DNA of 64,000 bases, taken from Providencia rettgeri. GTDB lineage: Bacteria; Pseudomonadota; Gammaproteobacteria; Enterobacterales; Enterobacteriaceae. Position numbers and translations under genes: made by a program. The notes under the pieces were generated by a model. It was given only the letters and a program-made list of their open reading frames with translations. It was not told the DNA's origin and made no database searches. The DNA is taken from contig NZ_CP096258.1 in NCBI RefSeq assembly GCF_023205015.1, positions 2,914,001 to 2,978,000 of the forward strand, written 5' to 3'. This document shows, piece after piece, positions 43,043 through 51,612 of the stretch (the stretch's first letter is position 1; every line of letters begins with the position of its first letter).

Positions 43043-43942
43043 ATGCAAAAGGGCAATAATACACCACAACCACATTTTAAAACGATAGGCATTGTCGGGC
43101 ACCCTAGGCACCCTGAGGCTTTGGCGACTCATGAATTAATATACCATTGGCTAGTTTCAAAAAAATATCATGCCATTATCGATAAACAAGTTGCTAAAGA
43201 TTTAAAATTAACCAATGCCAACACCGGGACATTAACTGAAATAGGCCAACAGGCTGACTTAGTTGTCGTCGTAGGGGGAGATGGCAACATGCTTGGCGCT
43301 GCGCGTATTTTATCTCGGTATAATAATAAAGTTATTGGTGTAAATCGCGGTAATCTCGGTTTTCTTACTGATTTAGACCCTGATAACGCATTACAACAAC
43401 TTTCGAGTGTTCTTGAAGGTAAATATCGTGAAGAAAGACGTTTTTTGCTAGAAGCTCAAGTTATTAAAGCTAACCAAAAAGCCCGTAAAAGCAGCGCAAT
43501 TAACGAAATTGTTCTACACCCAGGCAAAGTTGCCCATATGATCGAATTCGAGGTCTATATTGATGAAAAATTTGCCTTTTCTCAACGTTCTGATGGCTTA
43601 ATTATCGCCACACCAACGGGCTCTACAGCGTATTCTCTTTCTGCTGGTGGCCCTATCTTAACCCCGAATTTGGATGCAATTGTATTGGTTCCTATGTTTC
43701 CACATACCTTATCCTCAAGGCCTCTAGTCATTAGCAGTGACAGCAGTATTCGGCTGAAATTCTTACGAACAAATATTGATTATGAAGTCAGCTGTGACAG
43801 CCAAATTATGCTCCCTATTCAGGATGGCGAGGAGGTCATTGTTAAACGTAGTAATAAAAACCTTAATTTAGTTCATCCACAAGATTATAATTATTTCAAT
43901 ACGTTAAGTTCAAAACTAGGATGGGCTAAAAAAACTTTTTAA
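43043..43942 (+). CDS. nadK: NAD kinase NadK
   Basis: 299 residues (E. coli 292). The ATP-NAD kinase motif VVVGGDGNMLGAAR and the downstream NE and TPTGSTAYSLSAGGP motifs are present. It makes NADP from NAD and ATP. It is divergent from grpE with a short shared control region. The seven extra residues are at the N-terminus (MQKGNNTPQPH). Confidence 0.97.
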   Translation: MQKGNNTPQPHFKTIGIVGHPRHPEALATHELIYHWLVSKKYHAIIDKQVAKDLKLTNANTGTLTEIGQQADLVVVVGGDGNMLGAARILSRYNNKVIGVNRGNLGFLTDLDPDNALQQLSSVLEGKYREERRFLLEAQVIKANQKARKSSAINEIVLHPGKVAHMIEFEVYIDEKFAFSQRSDGLIIATPTGSTAYSLSAGGPILTPNLDAIVLVPMFPHTLSSRPLVISSDSSIRLKFLRTNIDYEVSCDSQIMLPIQDGEEVIVKRSNKNLNLVHPQDYNYFNTLSSKLGWAKKTF

Positions 43943-43963
43943 TTTTTTCACTCTGCCTCTTTA

Positions 43964-43979
43964 CTGTATAAAAAAACAG
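43964..43979 (+). promoter_or_regulatory. LexA box 1 of recN
   Basis: CTGTATAAAAAAACAG fits the SOS box CTG-N10-CAG with the expected AT-rich centre. It lies 50 nt before the recN ATG. Confidence 0.8.
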
Positions 43980-43986
43980 TCATACA

Positions 43987-44002
43987 CTGTATTAAAACAC
44001 AG
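43987..44002 (+). promoter_or_regulatory. LexA box 2 of recN
   Basis: CTGTATTAAAACACAG, a second SOS box 23 bp after the first. Multiple LexA sites are known for recN, giving tight repression and late strong induction. Confidence 0.8.
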
Positions 44003-44028
44003 GTGTGTATTTTTACAGGAGAGCGCAG

Positions 44029-45690
44029 ATGCTTACCCAACTAACAATCAATAATTTTGCCATCGTCCGTGAATTAGAAATTGATTTCCGTAATGGTATG
44101 ACAACCATAACTGGTGAAACAGGTGCGGGTAAGTCTATTGCTATTGATGCACTTGGCCTGTGTCTAGGGAATCGGGGTGAAGCCAATATGGTACGTCCCG
44201 GTGCACAACGTGCTGACCTTTGCGCTCGCTTTTCCTTAGTAGATGCACAAATGGCTGCCAATTGGCTTACAGAACACCAACTTGATAACCAAAGTGAGTG
44301 CTTATTACGTCGTACTATCTCTCCAGACGGGCGTTCACGTGGCTTTATTAACGGCGTTTCAGTTCCTTTATCACAACTTAGAGAGCTAGGCACATTACTG
44401 ATCCAAATTCATGGCCAGCACGCACACCAACTCTTGCTAGATAGCGCTCATCAAAAATCCCTGCTTGATGCTTATTCAAACCAGCAAGAACTGCTTGTTC
44501 AAATGAAAAAAGCATGGCAAACATGGCATGATTCCTGCCAACAATTAGCCATATTTCAAAAACAGATGCAAGAGCGTGAATCTCGGCAGCTGCTGCTGGA
44601 ATACCATCTGAAAGAACTAAATGAATTCCTCCCTGTTCAAGGAGAATTTGAAGAGATAGACCAAGAATATAAACAGCTTGCTAATCATGGGCAATTTTTA
44701 GCTATTGGGCAATCAACAACGCAAATACTCTCTGAAAATGATGATGCAAATGTTATTAGCTTATTAAATATAGCAAAAAATGAATTGACTGATTTGGTCG
44801 CTCTTAACCCTAAATTTTCAGAGCTACTTGATATGCTTGAAGAAGCATCGATACAAGTCAGCGAAGTCAGTGATGAAATTAAGCACTATTGTGACCAATA
44901 TGAGCTTGACCCTAATCGTTTGTTTGAACTCGAAAAGCGCATCTCTAAACAAATTAACTTAGCACGTAAACACCATGTCACACCAGAAGCCTTACCTGAA
45001 TTATTTCAGCAATTACTAAGTGAACAAGAACAGATAGTCAATCAGAATGAAGACGCAGAAGCCTTAAATGCGCAAGTACAAGCAAATCATCATATAGCTC
45101 TCGAATGTGCAGAACGTTTACACCATGTACGTCTGCACTATGCCCAAGAATTAAGTACATTAATTACCAATAGTATGCATCAACTTTCAATGCCTCATGG
45201 CCTATTTACTATTGATGTAAAATTTATACCTGAACAACTACAAATCGATGGTGCCTGTAAAGTAGAATTCAATGTGACGACTAACCCTGGGCAGCCACAT
45301 CAAGCGCTTGCTAAAGTTGCATCGGGTGGTGAATTATCACGTATAGCATTAGCTATCCAAGTCATTACTGCTAAAAAGATGGATACACCTGCATTAATAT
45401 TTGATGAAGTCGATGTCGGTATTAGTGGGCCAACAGCGGCAATTGTAGGGAAATTACTACGTGAACTCGGTGAGTCAACGCAAGTGATGTGCGTAACACA
45501 TTTACCACAAGTCGCTGGGTGTGGTCATCATCACTTTTATGTGAGTAAAGAGACAAATGGCATAGAAACAGAAACTCACATGCAATTACTGGATAAAAAA
45601 GCTAGATTACAAGAGCTTGCACGTCTTCTCGCTGGTTCTGAGGTAACAAAAAATACGCTTGCCAATGCTAAAGAGCTACTTGCAGCATAA
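44029..45690 (+). CDS. recN: DNA repair ATPase RecN
   Basis: The ATG at 44029 follows GGAGAGC and gives 553 residues, exactly the E. coli length; the frame open from 44005 is not the start. SMC-like layout: Walker A (GETGAGKSIAID) near residue 30, central coiled coils, and signature plus Walker B (ASGGELSRIALAI, FDEVDVGISG) near the C-terminus. It holds DNA ends or sister chromatids together during double-strand-break repair. SOS-regulated (two LexA boxes). Confidence 0.97.
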   Translation: MLTQLTINNFAIVRELEIDFRNGMTTITGETGAGKSIAIDALGLCLGNRGEANMVRPGAQRADLCARFSLVDAQMAANWLTEHQLDNQSECLLRRTISPDGRSRGFINGVSVPLSQLRELGTLLIQIHGQHAHQLLLDSAHQKSLLDAYSNQQELLVQMKKAWQTWHDSCQQLAIFQKQMQERESRQLLLEYHLKELNEFLPVQGEFEEIDQEYKQLANHGQFLAIGQSTTQILSENDDANVISLLNIAKNELTDLVALNPKFSELLDMLEEASIQVSEVSDEIKHYCDQYELDPNRLFELEKRISKQINLARKHHVTPEALPELFQQLLSEQEQIVNQNEDAEALNAQVQANHHIALECAERLHHVRLHYAQELSTLITNSMHQLSMPHGLFTIDVKFIPEQLQIDGACKVEFNVTTNPGQPHQALAKVASGGELSRIALAIQVITAKKMDTPALIFDEVDVGISGPTAAIVGKLLRELGESTQVMCVTHLPQVAGCGHHHFYVSKETNGIETETHMQLLDKKARLQELARLLAGSEVTKNTLANAKELLAA

Positions 45691-45802
45691 TTTTTGACAA
45701 CTTTTTTATGCTTATGTGGTCTTAGAGTCGATAAGGAAGGTTTTAAATTGTATCAATGTCGATTATCATTGATGTTCTGACTCCAAAAGGAATGAGATAT
45801 CC

Positions 45803-46195
45803 ATGCGTTATAAATTGTTAACTGCTGCAGCACTATCACTCGCATTAATGTCTACGGGCTGTTCAATGATGGAACGTCTTGTCTATCACCCAGACATTAA
45901 CCAAGGTAATTACCTCACAGCGAAAGATGTTGCTAAGATCCAAAAAGGAATGACACAGCAACAAGTCGCTTATACTTTGGGCACGCCAATGTTATCTGAC
46001 CCATTTGGTACTCAGACTTGGTATTATGTTTTCCGCCAAGAACTTGGGCATGACCCAGTTCAGCAAGAAACTTTAACTCTGATCTTTGATCGTAATGGCA
46101 TTCTGACTGACATCAAAAACGAGAAAAATCTTGCCGCGCAAGAATCAATGGAAGCCGCTGAAACAAAAGTATCAGAAACTAAAGCAGCGGAATAA
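45803..46195 (+). CDS. bamE: outer-membrane assembly lipoprotein BamE
   Basis: 130 residues (E. coli 113), with an acidic/Ala-rich C-terminal extension (EAAETKVSETKAAE). A lipoprotein signal ends at LMSTGC (Cys20 lipidated). The SmpA/OmlA domain follows (TLGTPMLSDPFGTQTWYYVF). It is a small subunit of the BAM complex that inserts beta-barrel proteins in the outer membrane. A sigma-E link is known in E. coli; I see no clear box here. Confidence 0.95.
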   Translation: MRYKLLTAAALSLALMSTGCSMMERLVYHPDINQGNYLTAKDVAKIQKGMTQQQVAYTLGTPMLSDPFGTQTWYYVFRQELGHDPVQQETLTLIFDRNGILTDIKNEKNLAAQESMEAAETKVSETKAAE

Positions 46196-46328
46196 CCTAA
46201 GACACTAGAGCTACTTAGAATGATAATAACGCCCTGTCTTTTTAAAAGTTACCTAGGCAGGTTGTTATTATAAATGTCTTTATTACAGATTTATTTAATC
46301 TCATTTAAATTAAATAAATTTCAATAAA

Positions 46329-46350
46329 AAACCGAGCTTTTGCTCGGTTT
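46329..46350. terminator. bidirectional terminator between bamE and rnfH
   Basis: A 9-bp stem AAACCGAGC / GCTCGGTTT with a TTTT loop and A/T flanks, between convergent genes. Confidence 0.85.
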
Positions 46351-46371
46351 GCTACTCTAGAATAAGGTGAC

Positions 46372-46674
46372 TTATTTTTTATTTTCTTTAGATTTTTCAG
46401 CTCGCTTACGACGTAATTCTTTTGGATCTGCAATCAAAGGTCGATAAATCTCAACCCGATCCCCATCTTGCACTAAATCAGTCAATTTTGCGGGGCGACT
46501 ATAAATACCAATCTTATTTTTTTTAAGGTCAATATCATCCCTAAGAGCTAGGATGCCAGAAGCAAGTATCGCTTCTTCTACTGTACTACCCTCTTTAACT
46601 TTAACCGATAGCAAAAATTGCTTTTCAGGAAGCGCATATGTCACTTCAATATTCAGCTCAGACACTGTAAACAT
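46372..46674 (-). CDS. rnfH: RnfH-family ubiquitin-like protein (RatB)
   Basis: 100 residues (E. coli 96). A beta-grasp fold similar to ThiS/MoaD is suggested by VSELNIEVTYALPEKQFLL and VEEAILASGILAL, with a basic C-terminal tail (LRRKRAEKSKENKK). Its function is not well defined. It overlaps the ratA 3' end by 17 nt, as in E. coli. Confidence 0.9.
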   Translation of the reverse strand: MFTVSELNIEVTYALPEKQFLLSVKVKEGSTVEEAILASGILALRDDIDLKKNKIGIYSRPAKLTDLVQDGDRVEIYRPLIADPKELRRKRAEKSKENKK

Positions 46675-47092
46675 CCTTCGCTCTTAAAGTAAAAGCTTGA
46701 ACCATATTATTTGCTAATTCTTTGAAAATTTTACCAAATGCAAGCTCTATCAATTTATTTGTAAACTCAAAATCAAGGTGAAACTCGATTTTACAAGCGT
46801 CAGCACTTAAAGGAATAAATCTCCAGCCACCCGCTAATTTACTAAATGGCCCTTCCACAAGTTGCATATGAATGCACTTATTATCTTCTAGCACATTTTT
46901 TGTGACAAAAGTTTTGCTAATGCCTGCTTTTGACACTTCAACAGAAGCGGTCATTTCTTCAGAACTATGACTAATAATTTGGCTACCGACACACCCAGGC
47001 AAAAAGCTTGGATATGAAATAACGTCATTAACGAGTTTATACATTTGTTCTGCGCTAAACGGAACTAACGCAGAGCGGCTAATCTGTGGCAT
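46658..47092 (-). CDS. ratA: ribosome-association/COQ10-like START-domain protein RatA
   Basis: I start at the ATG of MPQISRSALVPF (47092, AGGA site nearby), giving 144 residues; the longer frame from 47149 is unlikely to be used. A START-like lipid-binding fold, with VSKAGISKTFVTKN and FHLDFEFTNKLIELAFGKIF conserved. Described in E. coli as a toxin blocking 70S association, and elsewhere as a ubiquinone-binding COQ10 protein; the latter role is the better-conserved one. It forms an operon with rnfH. Confidence 0.92.
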   Translation of the reverse strand: MPQISRSALVPFSAEQMYKLVNDVISYPSFLPGCVGSQIISHSSEEMTASVEVSKAGISKTFVTKNVLEDNKCIHMQLVEGPFSKLAGGWRFIPLSADACKIEFHLDFEFTNKLIELAFGKIFKELANNMVQAFTLRAKDVYSV

Positions 47093-47245
47093 ATCAATTC
47101 CTATCCCCAAAAACTGAGCGTATAATACCATCTTTGATTGGTTAAACAAAAAACAAAACCCACATAGGGCAAGATTTGCACAATCAAAAAAATATCAGCT
47201 TAGAAAGATTTCTTTCAACTCAGCTTACAGTATAATGATTGCACT

Positions 47246-47728
47246 ATGACAAAGAAAAAACCATATAAACCCGGTTCAGCAACAATTGCTATGAACAAGC
47301 GTGCTCGCCACGAATATTCTATCGAAGAGGAGTTCGAGGCGGGTCTATCCCTACAAGGTTGGGAAGTTAAATCACTCCGAGCAGGCAAAGCCAACATTGG
47401 AGATAGCTACGTTCTTTTAAGGGACGGCGAAGCTTATTTATTCGGTGCAAACTTCACTCCACTGACAGTTGCATCATCGCATGTTGTCTGTGATCCAACT
47501 CGTAGCCGTAAATTGCTTCTAAATCAACGTGAACTAGATACACTCTACGGTAAAGTCAATCGTGAAGGTTATACCGTTATTGCACTTTCCCTATACTGGA
47601 AAAATGCATGGTGTAAAGTTAAAATCGGTGTTGCCAGAGGTAAAAAATCTCACGATAAACGTTCTGATATTAAAGAACGTGAATGGCAGCTCGATAAAGC
47701 ACGTATAATGAAACATTCTAACCGCTAA
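47246..47728 (+). CDS. smpB: SsrA-binding protein SmpB
   Basis: 160 residues, as in E. coli. An OB-fold starting IAMNKRARHEYSIEEEFEAG, with KVKIGVARGKKSHDKR before the basic C-terminal tail that mimics the anticodon stem. It delivers tmRNA to stalled ribosomes. Directly followed by ssrA. Confidence 0.98.
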   Translation: MTKKKPYKPGSATIAMNKRARHEYSIEEEFEAGLSLQGWEVKSLRAGKANIGDSYVLLRDGEAYLFGANFTPLTVASSHVVCDPTRSRKLLLNQRELDTLYGKVNREGYTVIALSLYWKNAWCKVKIGVARGKKSHDKRSDIKEREWQLDKARIMKHSNR

Positions 47729-47753
47729 CCTCTAGCTTTATAGAGTATTTTCC

Positions 47754-47762
47754 TGTTATACT
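47754..47762 (+). promoter_or_regulatory. extended -10 promoter element of ssrA
   Basis: TG-T-TATACT is an extended -10 box placed 15 nt before the mature tmRNA 5' end. The -35 region is weak, as is common for extended -10 promoters. Confidence 0.6.
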
Positions 47763-47776
47763 GCGCACAACAACTT

Positions 47777-48140
47777 GGGGCTGATTCTGGATTCGACGGG
47801 ATTTGCGAAACCCAAGGTGCATGCCGAGGGGCGGTTGGCCTCGTAAAAAGCCGCAAAAAAATAGTCGCAAACGACGAAAACTACGCTTTAGCAGCTTAAT
47901 AACCTGCTTAGAGCCCTCTCTCCCTAGCTTCCGCTCTTAAGACGGGGATCAAGAGAGGTCAAACCCAAAAGAGATCGCGTGAATGCCTTGCCTGGGGTTG
48001 CAGCGTTAAATTTAATCAGGATAGTTTGTTGATGGCGTGTCTGTCCGCAGTTGGCAAATGAATTTAAAGACTAGACTAAGCATGTAGTACCGAGGATGTA
48101 GAAATTTCGGACGCGGGTTCAACTCCCGCCAGCTCCACCA
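47777..48140 (+). ncRNA. ssrA: transfer-messenger RNA (tmRNA)
   Basis: 364 nt from GGGGCTG to CAGCTCCACCA, with the tRNA-like ends pairing GGGGCTG/CAGCTCC. The internal frame at 47867-47899 encodes the degradation tag ANDENYALAA followed by TAA, identical to E. coli. The T-arm GGGTTCAACTCCC precedes the acceptor end. With SmpB it frees stalled ribosomes and tags the broken protein for proteolysis. Its 3' end is a frequent integration site for phages and islands, and accessory genes start right after it. Confidence 0.98.
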
Positions 48141-48150
48141 AATTTGGTGG
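48135..48150. repeat. 16-bp palindrome at the tmRNA 3' end
   Basis: CCACCAAATTTGGTGG is a perfect palindrome that includes the encoded CCA end. It could be part of the tmRNA 3' processing structure or an attachment-site core. Confidence 0.6.
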
Positions 48151-48268
48151 GTCAGTGATAGGACAACAGGTTTAAAAACAGGAAGTTAGCAAAATCAGTT
48201 GGACTAGACACTGGCAACATTAAGACTAGAAAGTGCACGTGAAATGCACGCGCATTTGAAAGTTACTA

Positions 48269-48290
48269 AAAGCTCACTTCGGTGGGCTTT
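48269..48290 (+). terminator. terminator downstream of ssrA
   Basis: Stem AAAGCTCAC / GTGGGCTTT (one G-U pair) capped by a TTCG tetraloop and followed by TTAC, about 130 nt after the tmRNA end. Its presence supports the downstream start of the next gene at 48319. Confidence 0.8.
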
Positions 48291-48318
48291 TTACTATCTG
48301 CGATTCAAAGAGGCGCCA

Positions 48319-48705
48319 ATGAAATACTTTTCTGAATGTAACACTCTGGAAAATAGAGCTCTTCAAATTTGGCAAATCCTGATAGGGTTTGCTTATAATA
48401 GAAAAATTACTACATATGGTGAAATTGCTGATATTCTGCATTATGACGGTGCTGGAGTTTTAGATCGTCAACTCGGGCACATTCTACACTTCTGCGCCCA
48501 AAATAAGCTTCCTCCCCTAACAGTTTTAGTCGTAAACGCTGAAACAGGATTACCTGGTTCTGGTTTCGATACACCAAGCGATTTACATAGTGATAGAGAG
48601 TTTGTCTTTAATTACGATTGGTTTAATCTTATCCCTCCAACTCCATCTGAATTCGCTGAGTCGTGGAAAATTGCAAAACAAAATGGTTATAAGGTGAATT
48701 ACTAG
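48319..48705 (+). CDS. small MGMT/ATL-fold-like protein of unknown function
   Basis: I start at the ATG at 48319 (GAGGCG site), giving 128 residues; the frame open from 48244 runs through the ssrA terminator. Residues about 27-40 (RKITTYGEIADIL) resemble the TYGEIA helix of alkyltransferase-like (ATL) and Ada/MGMT DNA-binding domains, followed by LGHILHFCAQNKLPPLT and VVNAETGLPGSGF. The PCHRV catalytic site of MGMT is absent, so alkyl transfer is not expected. I cannot name it with confidence; a DNA-lesion-sensing or nucleic-acid-binding role is possible. It lies between ssrA and a prophage, as cargo genes often do. Confidence 0.55.
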   Translation: MKYFSECNTLENRALQIWQILIGFAYNRKITTYGEIADILHYDGAGVLDRQLGHILHFCAQNKLPPLTVLVVNAETGLPGSGFDTPSDLHSDREFVFNYDWFNLIPPTPSEFAESWKIAKQNGYKVNY

Positions 48706-48749
48706 CGTTGTATTAAAGATAAAAAGAAAGCTTTACCTCTGTAATATTG

Positions 48750-48775
48750 AAGGCCAATCTTTTATGGTTGGCTTT
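48750..48775 (+). terminator. terminator of the MGMT-like gene
   Basis: A 10-bp stem with two G-U pairs (core GCCAA / TTGGC) and a TTTTAT loop, followed by TTTAT, 45 nt after the stop. The remainder to 49016 holds no recognised feature. Confidence 0.75.
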
Positions 48776-49016
48776 TTTATATATGATACTTACTGATGAT
48801 AAAATTTTTCAATTTTTAGCTTCATAGTTTTCTTTTAAACGACTAACGCCTCTCTAACGAATCAGCACTTTGATAACTGAGTCTCAAAATCCCCCCAATT
48901 ACATAACTAAAATTCAGTAATCTGCTTCATTTATCATAGATATACATTCATATCGCTAATATAATGGATTATAAGGTTTTTTAGTATTCACATGATTTAT
49001 GTTACCGAGGCTCATA

Positions 49017-50060
49017 ATGCAACAACGTAAAAAGACCGTTCCGATTTTAATTGCACTTATCGTCATACTCGCAATTGCTGCTATCGTATTTAATCGCATG
49101 TATATGAAATACAGACATGAAAACAAAGTATTGCAAAGCACCATTGGTACCGAGACCCTTATCAATAATGGTTTATCATATGAAAAAACTGGTATTGATA
49201 AGACGGTCAAAGCGCTATATGAAAATACAGCAAAGGATTGTGGTGCAAACTCACCAGCTTATGAATGCTCAGGTTTAGTTACCCATGGTCTAAGATTGCA
49301 AGAACAACAATCACCTTGGTCACACCGACCAATTGATGAAAATAATAGCGTTGCATTCTCTTTTTTACGCAAAGATCATAAATTTTCATCTTCTGCCGAC
49401 TACGGCAGTGGGTTTATTTTCTTCCCACTAAAATCAGTCCCGCAAGGTAAAGATAGCTATACCGTTCTTTGTGCATACCCAGCGGATGGTTCAACTGACG
49501 CTAAAAAAACAAATAACTTTGGTTGTGGGCCTTTAGTTGATGAGACTATTCCAGATTTCTATTCAAAAGAAATCCTAGCTAAAGTGAAAGAAAATGGTAT
49601 CGAAAAAAACTCTGGAAACTGCCTTGATTATAATTTAGACACGGCGCAAAAATGGTTTGATTTCCACATTAAAAATCATTATTTCCAAGATAAATCTATC
49701 ATTATGAATATGTTCTCTTGCTCATACCCGATGGCTGGAAATCAGAAAAGTGCAGAATCATTCAGTGTAGTTACTGATATTAGAAAGCTACTTGATGAAA
49801 AAGAAGAATATAAGCCAACTAACTGGAACAATGAATTGCTTATTACTGCATGGAATAGCAGTAAACCAGAAACACTTCCTATTATGGCTATATTCTATAC
49901 CATTGGGGAAACTACAACTTTAAATAATGCTTTATTATACCAACGTAGTTTCTTTGATAAAACAGGCGAAATTATTCCTATCGTTGGTATCAAATTCCCT
50001 GCAGATAAAAATGATGAAGCTGAGTTTGTCGAATTTGTTAACAAAGTTGATACAAAATAG
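49017..50060 (+). CDS. membrane-anchored, halovibrin-like protein
   Basis: 347 residues from the ATG at 49017 (GAGG 8 nt before); an ATG at 48999 is less well placed. One N-terminal membrane segment (about 8-26, TVPILIALIVILAIAAIVF) points to a periplasmic or secreted body. Cysteines in pairs (CGANSPAYECSG, CAYP, FGCG, NCLDY, CSYP) suggest disulfides. The opening block (KDCGANSPAYECSGLVTHG) and the later VAFSFLRKDHKFS and FIFFPL recall, from memory, halovibrin (HvnA/HvnB)-type proteins of Vibrio and Pseudomonas, whose ADP-ribosyl or NAD-related activity I cannot verify here. It is next to a prophage tail-fibre gene on the opposite strand and could be a lysogenic-conversion gene. Confidence 0.5.
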   Translation: MQQRKKTVPILIALIVILAIAAIVFNRMYMKYRHENKVLQSTIGTETLINNGLSYEKTGIDKTVKALYENTAKDCGANSPAYECSGLVTHGLRLQEQQSPWSHRPIDENNSVAFSFLRKDHKFSSSADYGSGFIFFPLKSVPQGKDSYTVLCAYPADGSTDAKKTNNFGCGPLVDETIPDFYSKEILAKVKENGIEKNSGNCLDYNLDTAQKWFDFHIKNHYFQDKSIIMNMFSCSYPMAGNQKSAESFSVVTDIRKLLDEKEEYKPTNWNNELLITAWNSSKPETLPIMAIFYTIGETTTLNNALLYQRSFFDKTGEIIPIVGIKFPADKNDEAEFVEFVNKVDTK

Positions 50061-50070
50061 CTTAGATAAA

Positions 50071-50094
50071 ATAAGCGTGCATTTGCACGCTTAT
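50071..50094. terminator. bidirectional terminator at the prophage border
   Basis: A 10-bp perfect stem ATAAGCGTGC / GCACGCTTAT with a 4-nt loop lies between the convergent stops of the halovibrin-like gene and the tail fibre. Confidence 0.75.
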
Positions 50095-50098
50095 GGCC

Positions 50099-51607
50099 TT
50101 ATCTCAACTCTGACCAAATACTGACCCCACTATTCGCGACGCCACTTGAATAATTAAATTTATATCTTGCACCTGAAGGTACAATGATTGTTGTCTGAGG
50201 CTTAGAATTCCCTCCATATCCCACAGATCTTGCAACTAATACATCGTTCACGTATGCATCTAACCCCACATAAGTATCACGAGCACCATTTGTTGATACA
50301 GAAACAAAAATAGGTTTGCCCGTAGCATTAGTGTAGTTGGTACCAATTACACGTGAAGCCGTTACATTTTGCCATGTTTGCCCATAACCAAGCCCACTAC
50401 CTGCGGCAAGCTTGCTGTCAATCTCCGTTTTTGTGTAAGTCCCTACATCTGCCGCGTTCAATGATACATCAGCACTCAAGACTTTGTTGTTGACTTTACG
50501 AGTATTAGGTACTCGATTATTAGCGTTATTATTCGCATTTGTCGCCGCAGTATTTGCAGCATTCGCTGTATTTTGTGCGTTAGTCCCTGCTGCTTTGGCG
50601 TCTGCAATCCTAGTGTCGGATTCTGCTTTTGTATAAGCCCCTACATCTCCCGCAGTTAATGAAATATCAACATTTAACGGTTTACCATTCACTTTGCGCG
50701 TATTTGGTACGCGGCCATTAGCATTGCTATTCACGGCATCAAATTTAGAGTTTACCGTGCTATTTGTTGCATAATCCCCCGATGGTTGATAACTCCCTTT
50801 TGGCTGATATCGCCCATCCCCTTCCGCCTTGGTGTAACTGTCACCTTTGAGTGCATAATTACCTGCGGGGGCATAGTTGCCTTTGGGTTGATAGTTGGTA
50901 TCAGACTCCGCTTTCGAATAGCTATAGCCTGCCGCTTGATAGCTGCCTTTAGGTTGATACTTACTATCAGTTTCAGCCTTGGTATAACTATCCCCTTTTA
51001 AGGCATAGTCACCTGATGGCTGATAACTGCCTTTTGGCTGATATCGTGTATCCCCTTCTGCCTTCGTGTAGCTTTCACCTTTAAGTGCATAGTTGCCTGC
51101 AGGGGCATAATTGCCTTTAGCTTGATAGTTGGTATCAGATTCGGCTTTAGAATAGCTATAACCTGCCGCTTGGTAATTACCTAACGGTTGGAAACGCTTG
51201 TCAGACTCCGTTTTGGTATACACATTGATATCACCGGCACTTAAATCGGCTTTCAGTTCCTGCCATGCTGTACCAGCGACAGGCTCAACATTGTTATTTT
51301 CAATCTTCGACTGCCACGTTTTGTTTTTATGATAAACAATAGCGCGGATTGGGTATGGCTTGCCTTCTGCGGCCCACTTAGGGAAACCAAAGCTTTGTAA
51401 TTCCCCTACTGCTTCGGTGATATCGTGAAACATACCGTTCATCTTTTCACGTTCAATATCTTTGGCGGCCGGATCAGTTTGTTGGTCACGCTCATAATCG
51501 TAGCTATAGCCTTGCGTGTAAGAAACCGCGCCATCGGCTTGCACATCATCGGGAATAGAAGTCCTGTCCCCTTGTGTTGCAAAGGGGATTTTAAAGATTT
51601 TTGTCAT
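50099..51607 (-). CDS. phage tail fibre with tandem repeats
   Basis: 502 residues. Residues about 140-280 are built from alternating units such as SYTKAEGDTRYQPKGSYQPS and AGYSYSKAESDTNYQAKGNY, a pattern of trimeric fibre shafts. Two further repeats carry NGRVPNTRKVNGKPLNVDIS / NNRVPNTRKVNNKVLSADVS. The C-terminal about 95 residues (GQTWQNVTASRVIGTNYTN onward) form a receptor-binding tip of a type common in enterophages. No fibre chaperone gene is visible after it. Last gene of the tail operon. Confidence 0.88.
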   Translation of the reverse strand: MTKIFKIPFATQGDRTSIPDDVQADGAVSYTQGYSYDYERDQQTDPAAKDIEREKMNGMFHDITEAVGELQSFGFPKWAAEGKPYPIRAIVYHKNKTWQSKIENNNVEPVAGTAWQELKADLSAGDINVYTKTESDKRFQPLGNYQAAGYSYSKAESDTNYQAKGNYAPAGNYALKGESYTKAEGDTRYQPKGSYQPSGDYALKGDSYTKAETDSKYQPKGSYQAAGYSYSKAESDTNYQPKGNYAPAGNYALKGDSYTKAEGDGRYQPKGSYQPSGDYATNSTVNSKFDAVNSNANGRVPNTRKVNGKPLNVDISLTAGDVGAYTKAESDTRIADAKAAGTNAQNTANAANTAATNANNNANNRVPNTRKVNNKVLSADVSLNAADVGTYTKTEIDSKLAAGSGLGYGQTWQNVTASRVIGTNYTNATGKPIFVSVSTNGARDTYVGLDAYVNDVLVARSVGYGGNSKPQTTIIVPSGARYKFNYSSGVANSGVSIWSELR

Positions 51608-51612
51608 GAGTT

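Noticed and set aside
48244..48318. Longer start for the ATL-like gene
   Set aside because: The extra 25 codons cross a clear terminator hairpin and lack a ribosome-binding site.
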